46,809 nucleotides of DNA. It comes from Microvirga sp. GTDB lineage: Bacteria; Pseudomonadota; Alphaproteobacteria; Rhizobiales; Beijerinckiaceae. The stretch lies in NCBI GenBank assembly GCA_031181145.1, contig JAPSLB010000037.1, forward strand, positions 1-46,809, given 5' to 3'. Below are positions 32,597 to 41,489 of this stretch, in pieces; within the stretch, counting starts at the first letter, position 1, and each line of letters starts with the position of its first letter. The translations under genes and the position numbers were made by a program. The notes below the pieces were generated by a model. That model saw only the letters and a program-made list of their open reading frames with translations, made no database searches and was not told where the DNA came from.

Positions 32597-33295
32597 TCAT
32601 TCCTCATCCTCCATCGAACCGACCCGGACCATGTAGCCCGCGCCACGGATGGTATGGATGAGCGGCTTGTCGAAGCCCTTGTCGATCTTCGACCGCAGAC
32701 GAGAAACGTGAACGTCGATCACGTTGGTCTGAGGATCGAAGTGGTAATCCCACACATGCTCCAGCAGCATCGTGCGCGTGACGACCTGATTGGCGTTCTT
32801 CATCAGGTATTCGAGCAGCCTGAACTCGCGGGGCTGCAGCAATATTTCCTGGCCGGAGCGCGTCACGCGGTGGGACAGCCGGTCGAGTTCGAGATCGGCG
32901 ACGCGGTAGACGGTCGGCTCGGCGCTCGGAGCGGAACTGCGGCGCCGCGAGAGAACCTCGACACGGGCCAGAAGCTCGGAGAAGGCATAGGGCTTCGGAA
33001 GATAATCGTCGCCGCCGGCCCGCAACCCCTTCACACGATCGTCGACCTGGCCAAGCGCGGAGAGAATGAGGACCGGCGTCTCGACCTTCTGCTCGCGCAG
33101 GGAGCGGATGAGAGAAAGGCCATCGAGCTTCGGCAGCATCCGGTCGACCACGAGCACGTCGTAATCTCCCGCCTCGGCCATGGCGTAGCCGTCCAGCCCG
33201 TCGGCGGCGTGGTCCGCCACATGGCCCGTCTCCCGAAACGCCTTCACGAGGTAGGAGGCCGCCTCTTTGTCGTCCTCGATGATGAGAATCCGCAT
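32597..33295 (-). CDS. OmpR/PhoB-family response regulator
   Basis: A 232-residue two-domain regulator. The receiver has the acidic pair I-E-D-D at 7-9, phosphoacceptor Asp51 in V-V-D-R-M-L-P-K-L-D-G, and the conserved lysine in L-P-K-P-Y-A-F-S-E-L. The C-terminal winged helix (about 130-228) has L-Q-P-R-E-F-R-L-L-E-Y-L and the D-V-H-V-S-R-L-R-S-K-I-D recognition helix. It lies ten bases upstream of its kinase gene (on the minus strand) and 140 bases after the degP-type gene. The 140-base gap holds GACACC-A-GGTGTC, a short perfect palindrome that may be an operator. Confidence 0.94.
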   Translation of the reverse strand: MRILIIEDDKEAASYLVKAFRETGHVADHAADGLDGYAMAEAGDYDVLVVDRMLPKLDGLSLIRSLREQKVETPVLILSALGQVDDRVKGLRAGGDDYLPKPYAFSELLARVEVLSRRRSSAPSAEPTVYRVADLELDRLSHRVTRSGQEILLQPREFRLLEYLMKNANQVVTRTMLLEHVWDYHFDPQTNVIDVHVSRLRSKIDKGFDKPLIHTIRGAGYMVRVGSMEDEE

Positions 33296-33435
33296 GGCCT
33301 ATCTATAATGCAATCCAAGCCCAGCGGCAGACCGGCCCTGGAGGGGAATGAGGCCAGCCTGCCGCGGGCAGAAGACACCAGGTGTCGGGGGCAATCAACA
33401 GTTAAGATCCCGGTGTCCCATTCGTTGCCGAAGGA

Positions 33436-34632
33436 TCAGACGCCCTTCGGCTGGCTGGCGACTTCGAGGGTCACCGTCCGTTCCTTGCCCTCGCGCCAGA
33501 GCGTGAGGGACAGGGTCTTGCCCGGCGCGACCTGGGCGACCTTGCGGGAAAGGTCCTTGGCCTCGTTGATCGGCTGGCCGTCCACCGCGACGATGGTGTC
33601 GCCCGTCCGGACGCCTGCCTTCGCGGCGGGACCGTCCTTGATCGCTTCGGCCACGAGGGCGCCCTTGGCTTCCTTGAGGCCGATCGCCTCTGCGATTTCC
33701 TTGGTCACCGGCTGCATCTGCACGCCTATGAAGCCGCGGGTCACGACGCCCTTGTCCTTCAGCTCGGTAACGATCTGGTCGACCGTGCTCGCCGGAATCG
33801 CGAAGGCGATGCCGACATTGCCGCCCGACGGCGAGAAGATCGCCGTGTTCACGCCCACGACCTCGCCGGAGAGATTGAAGGTCGGACCGCCCGAATTGCC
33901 CTTGTTCACCGAAGCGTCGATCTGGATGAAGTCATCGTAGGGACCGGCCCCGATATCGCGGTGCTGAGCCGAGACGATTCCGGCCGTGACAGTTCCGCCA
34001 AGCCCGAAGGGATTGCCGATGGCGACCACCCAGTCGCCGATGCGGGCCTTCTGACCGGCGAGGCGGACATAGGGGAAGTCGCTGCCTTCGACCTTCAGCA
34101 GGGCCAGGTCGGTCTTCGGATCGGTTCCGATGACCTTGGCGTCGAGGGTCTTGCCGTCATCCATGGTGACCTGCACCTCGGAGGCATTGTCGACCACATG
34201 GTTGTTGGTCACCACATAGCCGTCGGCCGAGATGAAGAAGCCGGATCCAAGGGCCTGGCCGAACTGGCGGGGGCGCTGGCCGCGGCCGCCCCGCTCGCCC
34301 GGAAACTGGTCGCGGAACTGACGGAAGAAGCGTTCCATCGGATGGCCGGGCGGCAGATCGGGCATCGAGAATTGGGGCCCGTCGTCCCGGCTGGCCACGT
34401 TCTGGACCTTGACCTTCACCGACACGACGGCGGGCTTCACCCGCTCGATCACATCCGCGAAGGAGGGAACGTTCTGGATCGGCTGCGACATGGAGCGCAG
34501 CTCGGCATGGGCAGAATTGGGGGCGACGAGGCCGCTTTCGACCGCACCACCTGCGATCAGGGCCGCGACAGCCGCAGCGCCGACCCACTTGGCCGCGCGC
34601 TTGCGGATGGGAGTAGAAACCTTGTCCGACAT
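33436..34632 (-). CDS. DegP/HtrA-family periplasmic serine protease, one PDZ domain
   Basis: A 398-residue Do-family protease and chaperone of the periplasm. An N-terminal hydrophobic segment (about 16-32) with A-H-A junction acts as signal peptide or anchor. The catalytic triad is visible: His145 in V-T-N-N-H-V-V, Asp175 in T-D-L-A-L-L, Ser247 in G-N-S-G-G-P. A single PDZ domain (about 300-390) follows, with G-F-I-G-V-Q and G-D-T-I-V-A-V-D-G. DegP proper has two PDZ domains and about 450-500 residues, so this is closer to DegS/HhoA or a shortened DegP. ATG 34632 has AGGAGAG. It follows ccmH and precedes the regulator pair, the rhizobial degP position. Confidence 0.93.
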   Translation of the reverse strand: MSDKVSTPIRKRAAKWVGAAAVAALIAGGAVESGLVAPNSAHAELRSMSQPIQNVPSFADVIERVKPAVVSVKVKVQNVASRDDGPQFSMPDLPPGHPMERFFRQFRDQFPGERGGRGQRPRQFGQALGSGFFISADGYVVTNNHVVDNASEVQVTMDDGKTLDAKVIGTDPKTDLALLKVEGSDFPYVRLAGQKARIGDWVVAIGNPFGLGGTVTAGIVSAQHRDIGAGPYDDFIQIDASVNKGNSGGPTFNLSGEVVGVNTAIFSPSGGNVGIAFAIPASTVDQIVTELKDKGVVTRGFIGVQMQPVTKEIAEAIGLKEAKGALVAEAIKDGPAAKAGVRTGDTIVAVDGQPINEAKDLSRKVAQVAPGKTLSLTLWREGKERTVTLEVASQPKGV

Positions 34633-34734
34633 CTCTTCTCTCCTGAAAGAACCTTTCGGCTCGTGTTGGGAGGAAGATAGGGACCTGAGCCTTACGGTAC
34701 TCTCACCCGCAGATGAAATGTTGGTAAGGTTTGG

Positions 34735-35196
34735 TCAGGAGGCGGATCGATCCTGCTTGAGCAGCGCCTCCAGGGCCTTCTGCTCCTCCTCGCTCAGGGT
34801 TTCCGGGACCTGCGGCCGGCGCCTGAGGGCTGCATAGGCTCCTATGCCGCCCATGACCAGGACAAGGACCGGGGCCAGCCACAGGAGCATGTTGTGGGCG
34901 CTGAAGGTGGGCTTCAGGAGGACGAACTCGCCATAGCGCTGCACCAGGAAGTCCTCGACCTGCCGGTCGGTGTCGCCGGCCACGAGTCGCTCGCGCACCA
35001 GCAGCCGCAGGTCCTTGGCAAGCTGCGCATCGGAATCGTCGATGGACTGGTTCTGGCAGACGAGGCAGCGCAGGCCCGCGGAAATCTCTCTCGCTCGCTT
35101 CTCCAGAGCGGGATCCTTCAGCACCTCGTCCGGCTGCACGGCCCAGGCCGGCACAGCGAAAACCAAGGCCGTCAGCAGGGTAAGGACAAAACGCAT
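34735..35196 (-). CDS. ccmH: Cytochrome c maturation protein CcmH (CycL)
   Basis: A 153-residue membrane-anchored thiol protein that reduces or holds apocytochrome c for haem attachment in the periplasm. The signal peptide (about 1-19) is followed by the redox L-R-C-L-V-C-Q-N-Q motif with Cys44 and Cys47. A C-terminal helix (about 103-125) anchors it, and the rest is cytoplasmic. The start lies three bases after the ccmF stop. Last gene of the ccmI-E-F-H operon (cycHJKL in rhizobia). Confidence 0.96.
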   Translation of the reverse strand: MRFVLTLLTALVFAVPAWAVQPDEVLKDPALEKRAREISAGLRCLVCQNQSIDDSDAQLAKDLRLLVRERLVAGDTDRQVEDFLVQRYGEFVLLKPTFSAHNMLLWLAPVLVLVMGGIGAYAALRRRPQVPETLSEEEQKALEALLKQDRSAS

Positions 35197-35199
35197 CGC

Positions 35200-37182
35200 T
35201 CACTCCGCGGGCACGGCGGCCGCCGGGACCATCTTGGCCCGGACCGGAGCGCCGATCCGCAGCCGCCGATCCATCAGGGAGACGCCGCCGCCCAGAGCCA
35301 TCACCAGCGACCCGATCCAGATCAGCAGCACGAGGGGCTTGTGGTAGAGCCGCACGCCCACCGAACCGTCGGCCGCCACTTCGCCCAGGCTGACATAGAC
35401 CTGACCGAGACCGACCGTCATGATGCCGGCTTCCGTGGTCGGCATGCCGCGCGTCACGTAAAGACGCTTCATGCTCTCCAGGGATCCGAGTTCCCGGCCT
35501 TGCCGGAAGATGGTGAAAACCGCCACGTCGTCCCGGTAATTGGCTTCCATGCGGGGCACGACGCGCTCGAGCCGGGCTTCGTAATCCCCCGCCTTGATGC
35601 GATCGCCGACCCTGACCGTTGCGAGCCCTTCGACGCCCCAGGCCGTGGCCGCGATGCCGATGACCGTCAGGCCCACGCCCGCATGGGCCAGCACCGCTCC
35701 CCAGGTGGAGCGCGGCAGGTTGGCAGCCTTGTGCCAGGCCACGGCCAGGGGGGTCCCCCTGGACCAGGAGCGCGCCACGATCTCGTTGAACGAGCCCAGC
35801 ACCAGATAGACCCCGAGACCGATTCCGAGAGGCGCCGCGACGGGCCCGCCATGCTCGAAGGCGAAGATCGCCATCGTCACGACCAGAGAGATGCCGAACA
35901 CCATGTAGAGGCGCTGCGCTGTGCCGAGAAAGTTGCCGCGCTTCCAGGCAAGCGTCTGCCCCAGCGGAAGCAGCAGCAGCAGCGGAATGATCAGCGGCAG
36001 GAAGGTGAAGTTGAAGAAGGGCGGGCCGACCGAGATCTTCTCGCCTGTCACGACCTCAAGCGCCAGCGGATAGAGCGTGCCGATCAGAACCGTCGCGCAG
36101 GCGGTCGCCAGGAAAAGGTTGTTCACCACGAGCGCGCTCTCGCGCGAGACGGGAGCGAACAAGCCGCCCTGCTTGAGCAGGGGCGCCCGCCAGGCGAAGA
36201 GCGCGAGGGAGCCGCCGATGAACAGGATGAGAATGACGAGGATGAAGGTGCCGCGTTCCGGATCGACCGCGAAGGAGTGCACCGACGTCAGCACACCCGA
36301 GCGCACGAGGAACGTGCCGAGCAGAGACAGGGAGAAGGTGAGGATGGCCAGAAGGATCGTCCAGACCTTCAGGGCATCGCGCTTCTCCATCACGACCGTC
36401 GAGTGCAGAAGCGCCGTGCCCGCGAGCCAGGGCATGAGCGAGGCGTTTTCCACGGGGTCCCAGAACCACCAGCCGCCCCAGCCGAGCTCATAATAGGCCC
36501 AGTACGAACCCATGGCGATGCCCAGCGTCAGAAAGGCCCACGCGCCCAGGGTCCAGGGACGGACGATGCGCGCCCACACCGCATCGATCCGCCCGTCGAT
36601 CAGCGCCGCGATGGCGAACGCGAACGAAATCGAGAAGCCCACATAGCCGATGTAGAGAAGCGGGGGGTGGATCGCGAGGCCGGGATCCTGCAGCAATGGG
36701 TTCAGATCCTGCCCCTCGGCGGGAGCCGGGACGATCCGCGTGAAGGGATTGGACGTGAGCAGGATGAAGAGCAGGAAGGCGATGGTGATCGCCCCCTGGA
36801 TGGCCAGCGTGTTGGCCTGCAGCCGCAGAGGAATGCTGTTCCTGGCAAGAGCCACGACCGCCCCGCACAGCGCGAGGATCAGCACCCACAGCAGCATGGA
36901 GCCTTCGTGGTTACCCCACACACCCGAGATCTTGTAGATGAGCGGCTTCGCCGAATGCGAGTTCTCGACCACGTTCACGACGGAGAAGTCGGAGGTCACG
37001 TAGGCGATGGTCAGGGCCATGAAGGCGAATGCGATGCAGGCGAAAACCGCCAGACCCGTCGCACGCCCGACCGACATCAGGACCGGATCGTTTGCACGCG
37101 CTCCCCAGAGCGGCACGACGAATTGGATCAGGGATAACCCGAGCGCAAGCGCAAGCGCGAAATGTCCAGCCTCCACGAACAC
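35200..37182 (-). CDS. ccmF: Cytochrome c-type biogenesis protein CcmF (CycK), haem lyase subunit
   Basis: A 660-residue polytopic membrane protein of the haem-lyase complex that joins haem to apocytochrome c. Around a dozen or more hydrophobic helices are visible. The tryptophan-rich haem-handling motif G-W-G-G-W-W-F-W-D-P-V-E-N-A is near residue 235, and W-G-N-H-E-G-S-M near 89. Start is GTG 37182 (V-F-V-E-A-G-H-F-A-L-A), with GGGAGAG upstream. It lies 14 bases after ccmE and three before ccmH. Confidence 0.97.
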   Translation of the reverse strand: MFVEAGHFALALALGLSLIQFVVPLWGARANDPVLMSVGRATGLAVFACIAFAFMALTIAYVTSDFSVVNVVENSHSAKPLIYKISGVWGNHEGSMLLWVLILALCGAVVALARNSIPLRLQANTLAIQGAITIAFLLFILLTSNPFTRIVPAPAEGQDLNPLLQDPGLAIHPPLLYIGYVGFSISFAFAIAALIDGRIDAVWARIVRPWTLGAWAFLTLGIAMGSYWAYYELGWGGWWFWDPVENASLMPWLAGTALLHSTVVMEKRDALKVWTILLAILTFSLSLLGTFLVRSGVLTSVHSFAVDPERGTFILVILILFIGGSLALFAWRAPLLKQGGLFAPVSRESALVVNNLFLATACATVLIGTLYPLALEVVTGEKISVGPPFFNFTFLPLIIPLLLLLPLGQTLAWKRGNFLGTAQRLYMVFGISLVVTMAIFAFEHGGPVAAPLGIGLGVYLVLGSFNEIVARSWSRGTPLAVAWHKAANLPRSTWGAVLAHAGVGLTVIGIAATAWGVEGLATVRVGDRIKAGDYEARLERVVPRMEANYRDDVAVFTIFRQGRELGSLESMKRLYVTRGMPTTEAGIMTVGLGQVYVSLGEVAADGSVGVRLYHKPLVLLIWIGSLVMALGGGVSLMDRRLRIGAPVRAKMVPAAAVPAE

Positions 37183-37196
37183 CAGGCTCTCCCTCG

Positions 37197-37655
37197 TTAC
37201 TGTGTCTTCGGCGCGGCGTCGGCCTCACCCTGCCAATGGCCCTGCTTCTTCAGGGTATCGGCCACCTCGCGCGGCATGTAGTTCTCGTCGTGCTTGGCCA
37301 GCACGGAATCGGCCCGGAACGAGGTAGCGCTTTCCAGCACGCCCTCGGCCACGACCCCCTGTCCTTCGCGGAACAGATCGGGCAACAGCCCCTTGTAGTG
37401 TACCCGAATCTCGCTTTGGGCATCCATCACTTCGAAGGTGATCTGCTGGTCATCGCCTCGCTGGATGGAGCCTTCCTTCACCAGGCCGCCCAGGCGAAGG
37501 CGCGTCCCCGGCTGCACGTTCTTGGCCTGAATGTCCGCCGGGGAGTTGAAGAACACGATCGTGTCGTTCATGGCGTAGAGGACAAGACCGAGGGCGATCG
37601 CCAGGACGCCTCCCGCGAAGCCGATCAGGGTCAGACGTCTTTGCTTTCTGGTCAT
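37197..37655 (-). CDS. ccmE: Haem chaperone CcmE (CycJ)
   Basis: A 152-residue periplasmic haem chaperone with an N-terminal membrane anchor (about 9-28). It covalently binds haem through the histidine of the A-K-H-D-E-N-Y-M-P motif (His122, Tyr126), which is intact. The OB-fold strands include F-F-N-S-P-A-D-I and [14 protein letters not shown] 37655 overlaps the ccmI stop by four bases (ATGA). Confidence 0.97.
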   Translation of the reverse strand: MTRKQRRLTLIGFAGGVLAIALGLVLYAMNDTIVFFNSPADIQAKNVQPGTRLRLGGLVKEGSIQRGDDQQITFEVMDAQSEIRVHYKGLLPDLFREGQGVVAEGVLESATSFRADSVLAKHDENYMPREVADTLKKQGHWQGEADAAPKTQ

Positions 37656-38758
37656 GGTCCCGCGTCAGTCAGTTTCAATTCGCGCGCCGTCGCGTCGATG
37701 GCCTTCAGCCCGGCATCGTCCTGCGCCAGGACTTGCCGAGCGCGCTCGACCGTAGCCCTCGCCTTGTCGTGTTGCCCGAGAACCGCGTAGGAGCGGATCA
37801 GGCGCGCCCATTCGTCAGGAGATCCGCCCTGGGTCTCGAGGCGTTCCGCCAACCCCGACACCATGCGGGCTATGTCGTCCGCCCCTATCTGGGGAGCGTT
37901 CTCCTGCCCGGCAACGACAGGCTGCGCGACGCCAAGACCGGCCAGGCGCTGCTTCACCACCTCTGCCCACGGCGCTCCTTCCGGCGATGAGGCCAGAAGA
38001 TCGGCGTAAGCCTGCTTGGCTTTGTCGAGCCGGCCGTCCTGCTCGGCGGCGACGGCCAGATAATAGCGGGCCTTCGGCGAGGTGTTGTCCAGTTCGACCG
38101 CCTGCTCGAAGACCTTCTGGGCCTCCGACGACACGAGGCCGTCCTTGGCGAGCACCATGACTTCGCCGTAGTTCGACAGCCGGTCCGCGCTGGGGCCGAG
38201 ATAGCGGACCGCCGCCTCGTAAGCCTTCACTGCGTCCTCGATCCGGCCCATGCGGAGATAGACCGGAGCCACCACTTCCCACCCCCGGCCGTCCTGAGGG
38301 TTCTGAGCAAGATGAGCCTCGATCTGCGAGACCGCGGTCACGAGATCGAGGCTGCCCTGCTGGCCTTCAGCCCGTTCCCTGGGCGGATGCGTCAGGAGTT
38401 GCGGCGAACCATATGCGCCGTAAAGTGCGAGAGCGATGATCGGGATCACAGAAAGGGCCAGCGTGGAGGCTGCCCTGCGGCGGCGCAGGGCCGGTTCGCC
38501 CAAGGTGGCAGAAGCATCTGCCATCATGCCGGTGGCCCGCAGGAGACGCCGTCCGGCCTCGGCCTTGGCGGCTTCGGCCTCGCTGGCCAAGAGCACGCCA
38601 CGCTCGCGATCCCGTTCGATCTCGGCGATCTGCTCCCGATAGAACTGCGTATCCGGATCCAGCTGCTCCGCCGTGGGCGTACGGTGGCGCGACAGCGGCC
38701 AGAGGACCGCCATCACGGCTGCCGCCGTCATCAGCAAGAGTATGATCCAGATCACCAT
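37652..38758 (-). CDS. ccmI: Cytochrome c maturation protein CcmI (CycH)
   Basis: A 368-residue membrane protein that binds apocytochrome c for the haem lyase. Two transmembrane helices are visible: residues 1-20 and about 95-115. The cytoplasmic loop between has [13 protein letters not shown]. The periplasmic part has TPR-like helices ([28 protein letters not shown]). ATG 38758 begins M-V-I-W-I. First gene of the ccmIEFH operon, 71 bases after the kinase gene upstream. Confidence 0.94.
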   Translation of the reverse strand: MVIWIILLLMTAAAVMAVLWPLSRHRTPTAEQLDPDTQFYREQIAEIERDRERGVLLASEAEAAKAEAGRRLLRATGMMADASATLGEPALRRRRAASTLALSVIPIIALALYGAYGSPQLLTHPPRERAEGQQGSLDLVTAVSQIEAHLAQNPQDGRGWEVVAPVYLRMGRIEDAVKAYEAAVRYLGPSADRLSNYGEVMVLAKDGLVSSEAQKVFEQAVELDNTSPKARYYLAVAAEQDGRLDKAKQAYADLLASSPEGAPWAEVVKQRLAGLGVAQPVVAGQENAPQIGADDIARMVSGLAERLETQGGSPDEWARLIRSYAVLGQHDKARATVERARQVLAQDDAGLKAIDATARELKLTDAGP

Positions 38759-38829
38759 GAAACCTCAATTACTCCGAGTCCCCGTCAAGCACGACGGTGG
38801 CACGGTGTCACGCGTAAAAATACATAGAG

Positions 38830-40227
38830 TTATCCTCTATCCCCCGGGAGCTCCAGCACGGCCCGAAGGCCGCCAAGAGGCGCGGCCTCGACCTTGAGCG
38901 AGCCCCTGTAGAGGGCGGCAAGATCGCTGACGATAGACAGCCCCAGGCCGGAGCCGGGCTTCGTCTCGTCAAGGCGGCGGCCGCGCTTGAGGACCTCTGC
39001 CCTCGCTGTCTCCGGAAGGCCCGGACCGTCATCGTCGATGAGGAGGCGAAAGCGCGGACGATCATCGTCCTCGCGGATGATCTCCACGGAAATCTCGATT
39101 TTCCGGGAAGCCCATTTGGCGGCGTTGTCGATCAGGTTGCCGGCCATCTCCTCGAGGTCCTGCCTCTCCCCCCTGAACCGCAGGTCCTGCGGGATCGCGA
39201 GCTCGACCGCCAGATCCTTGTCGCGATAGATCTTGGCGAAGGTGCGGGCGAGGCCCGCGATCACGGGCTCCACATCCGTGAGCGTGCCCAGGGTTCCGGC
39301 GAGAGCTGCGGCCCGGGCGCGGTCCAGATAATAGTTCACCTGATCGCGCATCAAGGTCGCCTGTTCGCGCACGCGGGCCGCGACCTCGTCAGGGGCGTTC
39401 TCAGCCTCGTTCATGATGACGCTGAGAGGCGTCTTGAGGGCATGAGCCAGATTGCCGACCTGGGTGCGGGCGCGTTCCAGGATTTCCCTGTTCGTGTCCA
39501 GCAGAAGATTCAGCTCGCTCGCGAGCGGAGAAATGTCACGGGGATATTCGCCGACGATTCTTTCCGCCTCGCCGCGCCGGATGGCCCCGAGTGCACTGCG
39601 AAGATTGGCCAGCGGCCGTAGGCCGAAGCGGATCTGCAGAAGAGTGGAAAAGCCGAGAGCCAAGCCGAGTAACGCGAACGTGATCGTCAGAGCGAAGAGG
39701 AAGTCGCGGATTCCGATGTCGATCTCATCCGCAGGGCCCGCGACCCGAATGATGTAACGGCCGTCCTCGCCCAGGTCGATATCCCGCTCGATGATGCGAA
39801 GGTTGCGCTCATCGGGCGCCTTGCCGTAGCCGCGGCGGATCTGACCGAACCGGTTGTCGGGTCCTACGGTGAGGCTTGGGATCTGCCCGCCGAAGAGCGA
39901 CTTCGAAGAGCGGATCTCGCCGGGTCTCGCATTGGGGCGCGCCACCTGCCAGTACCAGCCGGACAAGGGAAGCTCGAAGCGCGGATCGCCGATGGGACCG
40001 AGGTCCCGGTCCGGATCGCCCGGAGCCACCAGATTGGAGGCCAGCGTATTCGCATACACGAGAAGGCGCTGGTCGAAGGCCCGCTCCGTATTCTCCCGAT
40101 AGAGGGTCTGCAGGATGAGTCCCGCAATGAGCAGGATCGCAAAGCTCCAGAAGACGGAGGAGACCGCGAGCCGGACGGCGATGGGCCGGCTCGAGAGACC
40201 TTTGAGGATCGGGCGAAAGCCGCTCAC
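38830..40227 (-). CDS. feuQ: FeuQ-like sensor histidine kinase
   Basis: A 465-residue membrane kinase of the PhoQ/FeuQ type. Transmembrane helices are at about 20-43 and 180-202, with a periplasmic domain between. The H box reads G-N-L-A-H-A-L-K-T-P-L-S-V-I, the form found in PhoQ-like kinases; the N box is M-A-G-N-L-I-D-N-A-A-K-W, then D-D-D-G-P-G-L-P and G-S-G-L-G-L-S. Start is GTG 40227, overlapping the feuP-like stop (GTGA). The gene order small periplasmic protein-regulator-kinase then ccmI is why I use the Feu name; the symbol is by similarity of order and motifs, not a search. Confidence 0.82.
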   Translation of the reverse strand: MSGFRPILKGLSSRPIAVRLAVSSVFWSFAILLIAGLILQTLYRENTERAFDQRLLVYANTLASNLVAPGDPDRDLGPIGDPRFELPLSGWYWQVARPNARPGEIRSSKSLFGGQIPSLTVGPDNRFGQIRRGYGKAPDERNLRIIERDIDLGEDGRYIIRVAGPADEIDIGIRDFLFALTITFALLGLALGFSTLLQIRFGLRPLANLRSALGAIRRGEAERIVGEYPRDISPLASELNLLLDTNREILERARTQVGNLAHALKTPLSVIMNEAENAPDEVAARVREQATLMRDQVNYYLDRARAAALAGTLGTLTDVEPVIAGLARTFAKIYRDKDLAVELAIPQDLRFRGERQDLEEMAGNLIDNAAKWASRKIEISVEIIREDDDRPRFRLLIDDDGPGLPETARAEVLKRGRRLDETKPGSGLGLSIVSDLAALYRGSLKVEAAPLGGLRAVLELPGDRG

Positions 40228-40901
40228 GGCTTCGGATGGCTATGGCTCGCGTCGAGGAGATAGCCCAGGCCGCGGACGGTCTGGATGATATCCACGCCGA
40301 GCTTCTTGCGCAGGCGGCCGATGAAGACCTCGATCGTGTTCGAGTCGCGATCGAAGTCCTGGTCGTAGAGATGCTCCGTCAGCTCGCCGCGCGAGACGAT
40401 GCGGCCAGTATGATGCATGAGATAGGAGAGGAGCCGGTATTCATGCGAGGTCAGCTTCACGGGGTTGCCGTCCACCGCCACCCGGCCCGAGCGGGTATCG
40501 AGCTTCACCGGGCCGCAGGCGATCTCGCTCGTGGCGTGTCCCGTCGCACGGCGCAGCAGGGCGCGGACGCGGGCCAGCAGCTCCTCCATATGGAACGGCT
40601 TGGTCACGTAATCGTCGGCCCCGGCATCGAAGCCCTGAACCTTGTCGCTCCAGCGATCGCGGGCCGTCAGGATGATGACGGGCGTCTTCCTGCCCTCCCG
40701 GCGCCATGCGGTCAGGACCGAGACGCCGTCCACCTTGGGCAGGCCGAGATCGAGAATGATGGCGTCGTAGGGCTCGGTATCCCCGAGGAACTGCCCCTCC
40801 TCGCCATCGAAGGCCGTATCGACCGCGTAACCCGCCTGTTCGAGGGCGGTCACGATTTGCTTATTGAGGGTCTTGTCATCCTCGACAACGAGAAGGCGCA
40901 C
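40224..40901 (-). CDS. feuP: FeuP-like OmpR-family response regulator
   Basis: A 225-residue regulator with receiver domain (E-D-D at 7-9, Asp51 in L-D-L-G-L-P-K-V-D-G, lysine in V-T-K-P-F-H-M-E-E-L) and a winged-helix DNA-binding domain ending in V-F-I-G-R-L-R-K-K-L-G and R-G-L-G-Y-L-L. The G-A-D-D-Y-V-T-K-P-F-H-M-E-E stretch and H-E-Y-R-L-L-S-Y-L-M-H-H are of the PhoP/FeuP type. Start is GTG 40901, 16 bases after the FeuN-like stop. In rhizobia FeuP-FeuQ respond to envelope and osmotic conditions and control genes such as cyclic glucan export. Confidence 0.85.
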   Translation of the reverse strand: MRLLVVEDDKTLNKQIVTALEQAGYAVDTAFDGEEGQFLGDTEPYDAIILDLGLPKVDGVSVLTAWRREGRKTPVIILTARDRWSDKVQGFDAGADDYVTKPFHMEELLARVRALLRRATGHATSEIACGPVKLDTRSGRVAVDGNPVKLTSHEYRLLSYLMHHTGRIVSRGELTEHLYDQDFDRDSNTIEVFIGRLRKKLGVDIIQTVRGLGYLLDASHSHPKP

Positions 40902-40917
40902 GTTTCGAGCTTTCTTT

Positions 40918-41232
40918 TCACTGGACCGATTTGACCCGCCCGGACGAGCCGTCGATCGTCACTTGAACGATGCGCCCGTCCTTTTGCAAGGCCATGATCA
41001 CATAAACCAGGGTATCGCTGCTGCGGCAGAGGCTGGCCCGCACCACGTCCGCGTTGGGGACCTGGCGGCGGGCCGTCATGACGGCAGAGGCTGGCGCGAC
41101 GACGCCCTTGGAGGCCACGGCCTCCTGCATTTCCCGGGGCGGCAGGCAATTCTTGAGGGCCGCCGTCGCGCTTTGCGCGGACGCAGCTCCCACCATTCCC
41201 CACATCGCGATGACCAGCCAAACCAGACGCAT
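40918..41232 (-). CDS. Small periplasmic PepSY-like protein, FeuN-like
   Basis: A 104-residue exported protein with a signal peptide (M-R-L-V-W-L-V-I-A-M-W-G, A-S-A-Q junction) and two cysteines (K-N-C-L-P-P and A-S-L-C-R) that could form a disulfide. The C-terminal part, V-Y-V-I-M-A-L-Q-K-D-G-R-I-V-Q-V-T-I-D-G, then S-S-G-R-V-K-S-V, looks like a PepSY fold. Position directly before feuP and feuQ and its periplasmic destination match FeuN, the small negative modulator of FeuQ I recall from Sinorhizobium meliloti, although this one is somewhat larger. ATG 41232 fits the signal peptide; a GTG eight codons earlier is less likely. Sequence similarity to FeuN was not tested. Confidence 0.7.
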   Translation of the reverse strand: MRLVWLVIAMWGMVGAASAQSATAALKNCLPPREMQEAVASKGVVAPASAVMTARRQVPNADVVRASLCRSSDTLVYVIMALQKDGRIVQVTIDGSSGRVKSVQ

Positions 41233-41255
41233 GGGCGCCTTATGCCTTTGCAGCA

Positions 41256-41277
41256 CTGAACGAACCCTGAATGTTCA
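41256..41277 (-). promoter_or_regulatory. Candidate operator upstream of the feuN-like gene
   Basis: On the minus strand TTCAG occurs twice with 11 bases between starts (plus-strand CTGAA at 41256-41260 and 41267-41271), the one-turn spacing usual for OmpR-type binding. TGAAC/GTTCA arms (41257-41261 and 41273-41277) overlap it. Placed about 25-45 bases upstream of the start. Autoregulation is a guess. Confidence 0.25.
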
Positions 41278-41279
41278 AT

Positions 41280-41489
41280 CTAGTTCTCGATCCTCCTTGT
41301 GGCCAGGATCCGGAAGACCGTGGAGGCGATAAAGCTCGCGGCCGCGATGAACTGGACGAGGGCCTCCTGGAAGGCGCTGCCGGTGAGTCCGGAGGCATCG
41401 AAGCCGAACAGGCCGAGAATCACGGCGGTCAGTCCGATCAGATTGGCCCAGACCGTACGGCTCGCGAGAATGGTTTTGGTATCCAGCAT
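41280..41489 (-). other. Possible nested in-frame holin-like product
   Basis: ATG 41489 lies inside the lysin frame with AAGGA nine bases upstream. Translation from it would give a 69-residue two-helix protein (M-L-D-T-K-T-I-L-A-S start) with a basic end, the shape of a small holin. Whether this start is used is not knowable from sequence alone. Confidence 0.3.

Noticed and set aside
30325..32661. Plus-strand frame spanning the glnE/kinase boundary
   Set aside because: It crosses two real minus-strand genes and a non-coding junction; a true gene would not do so with such low-complexity composition.
34894..37137. Long plus-strand open frame across ccmH and ccmF
   Set aside because: It is antisense to two conserved ccm genes; the translation is Arg/Gln/Gly-rich without a recognisable fold.
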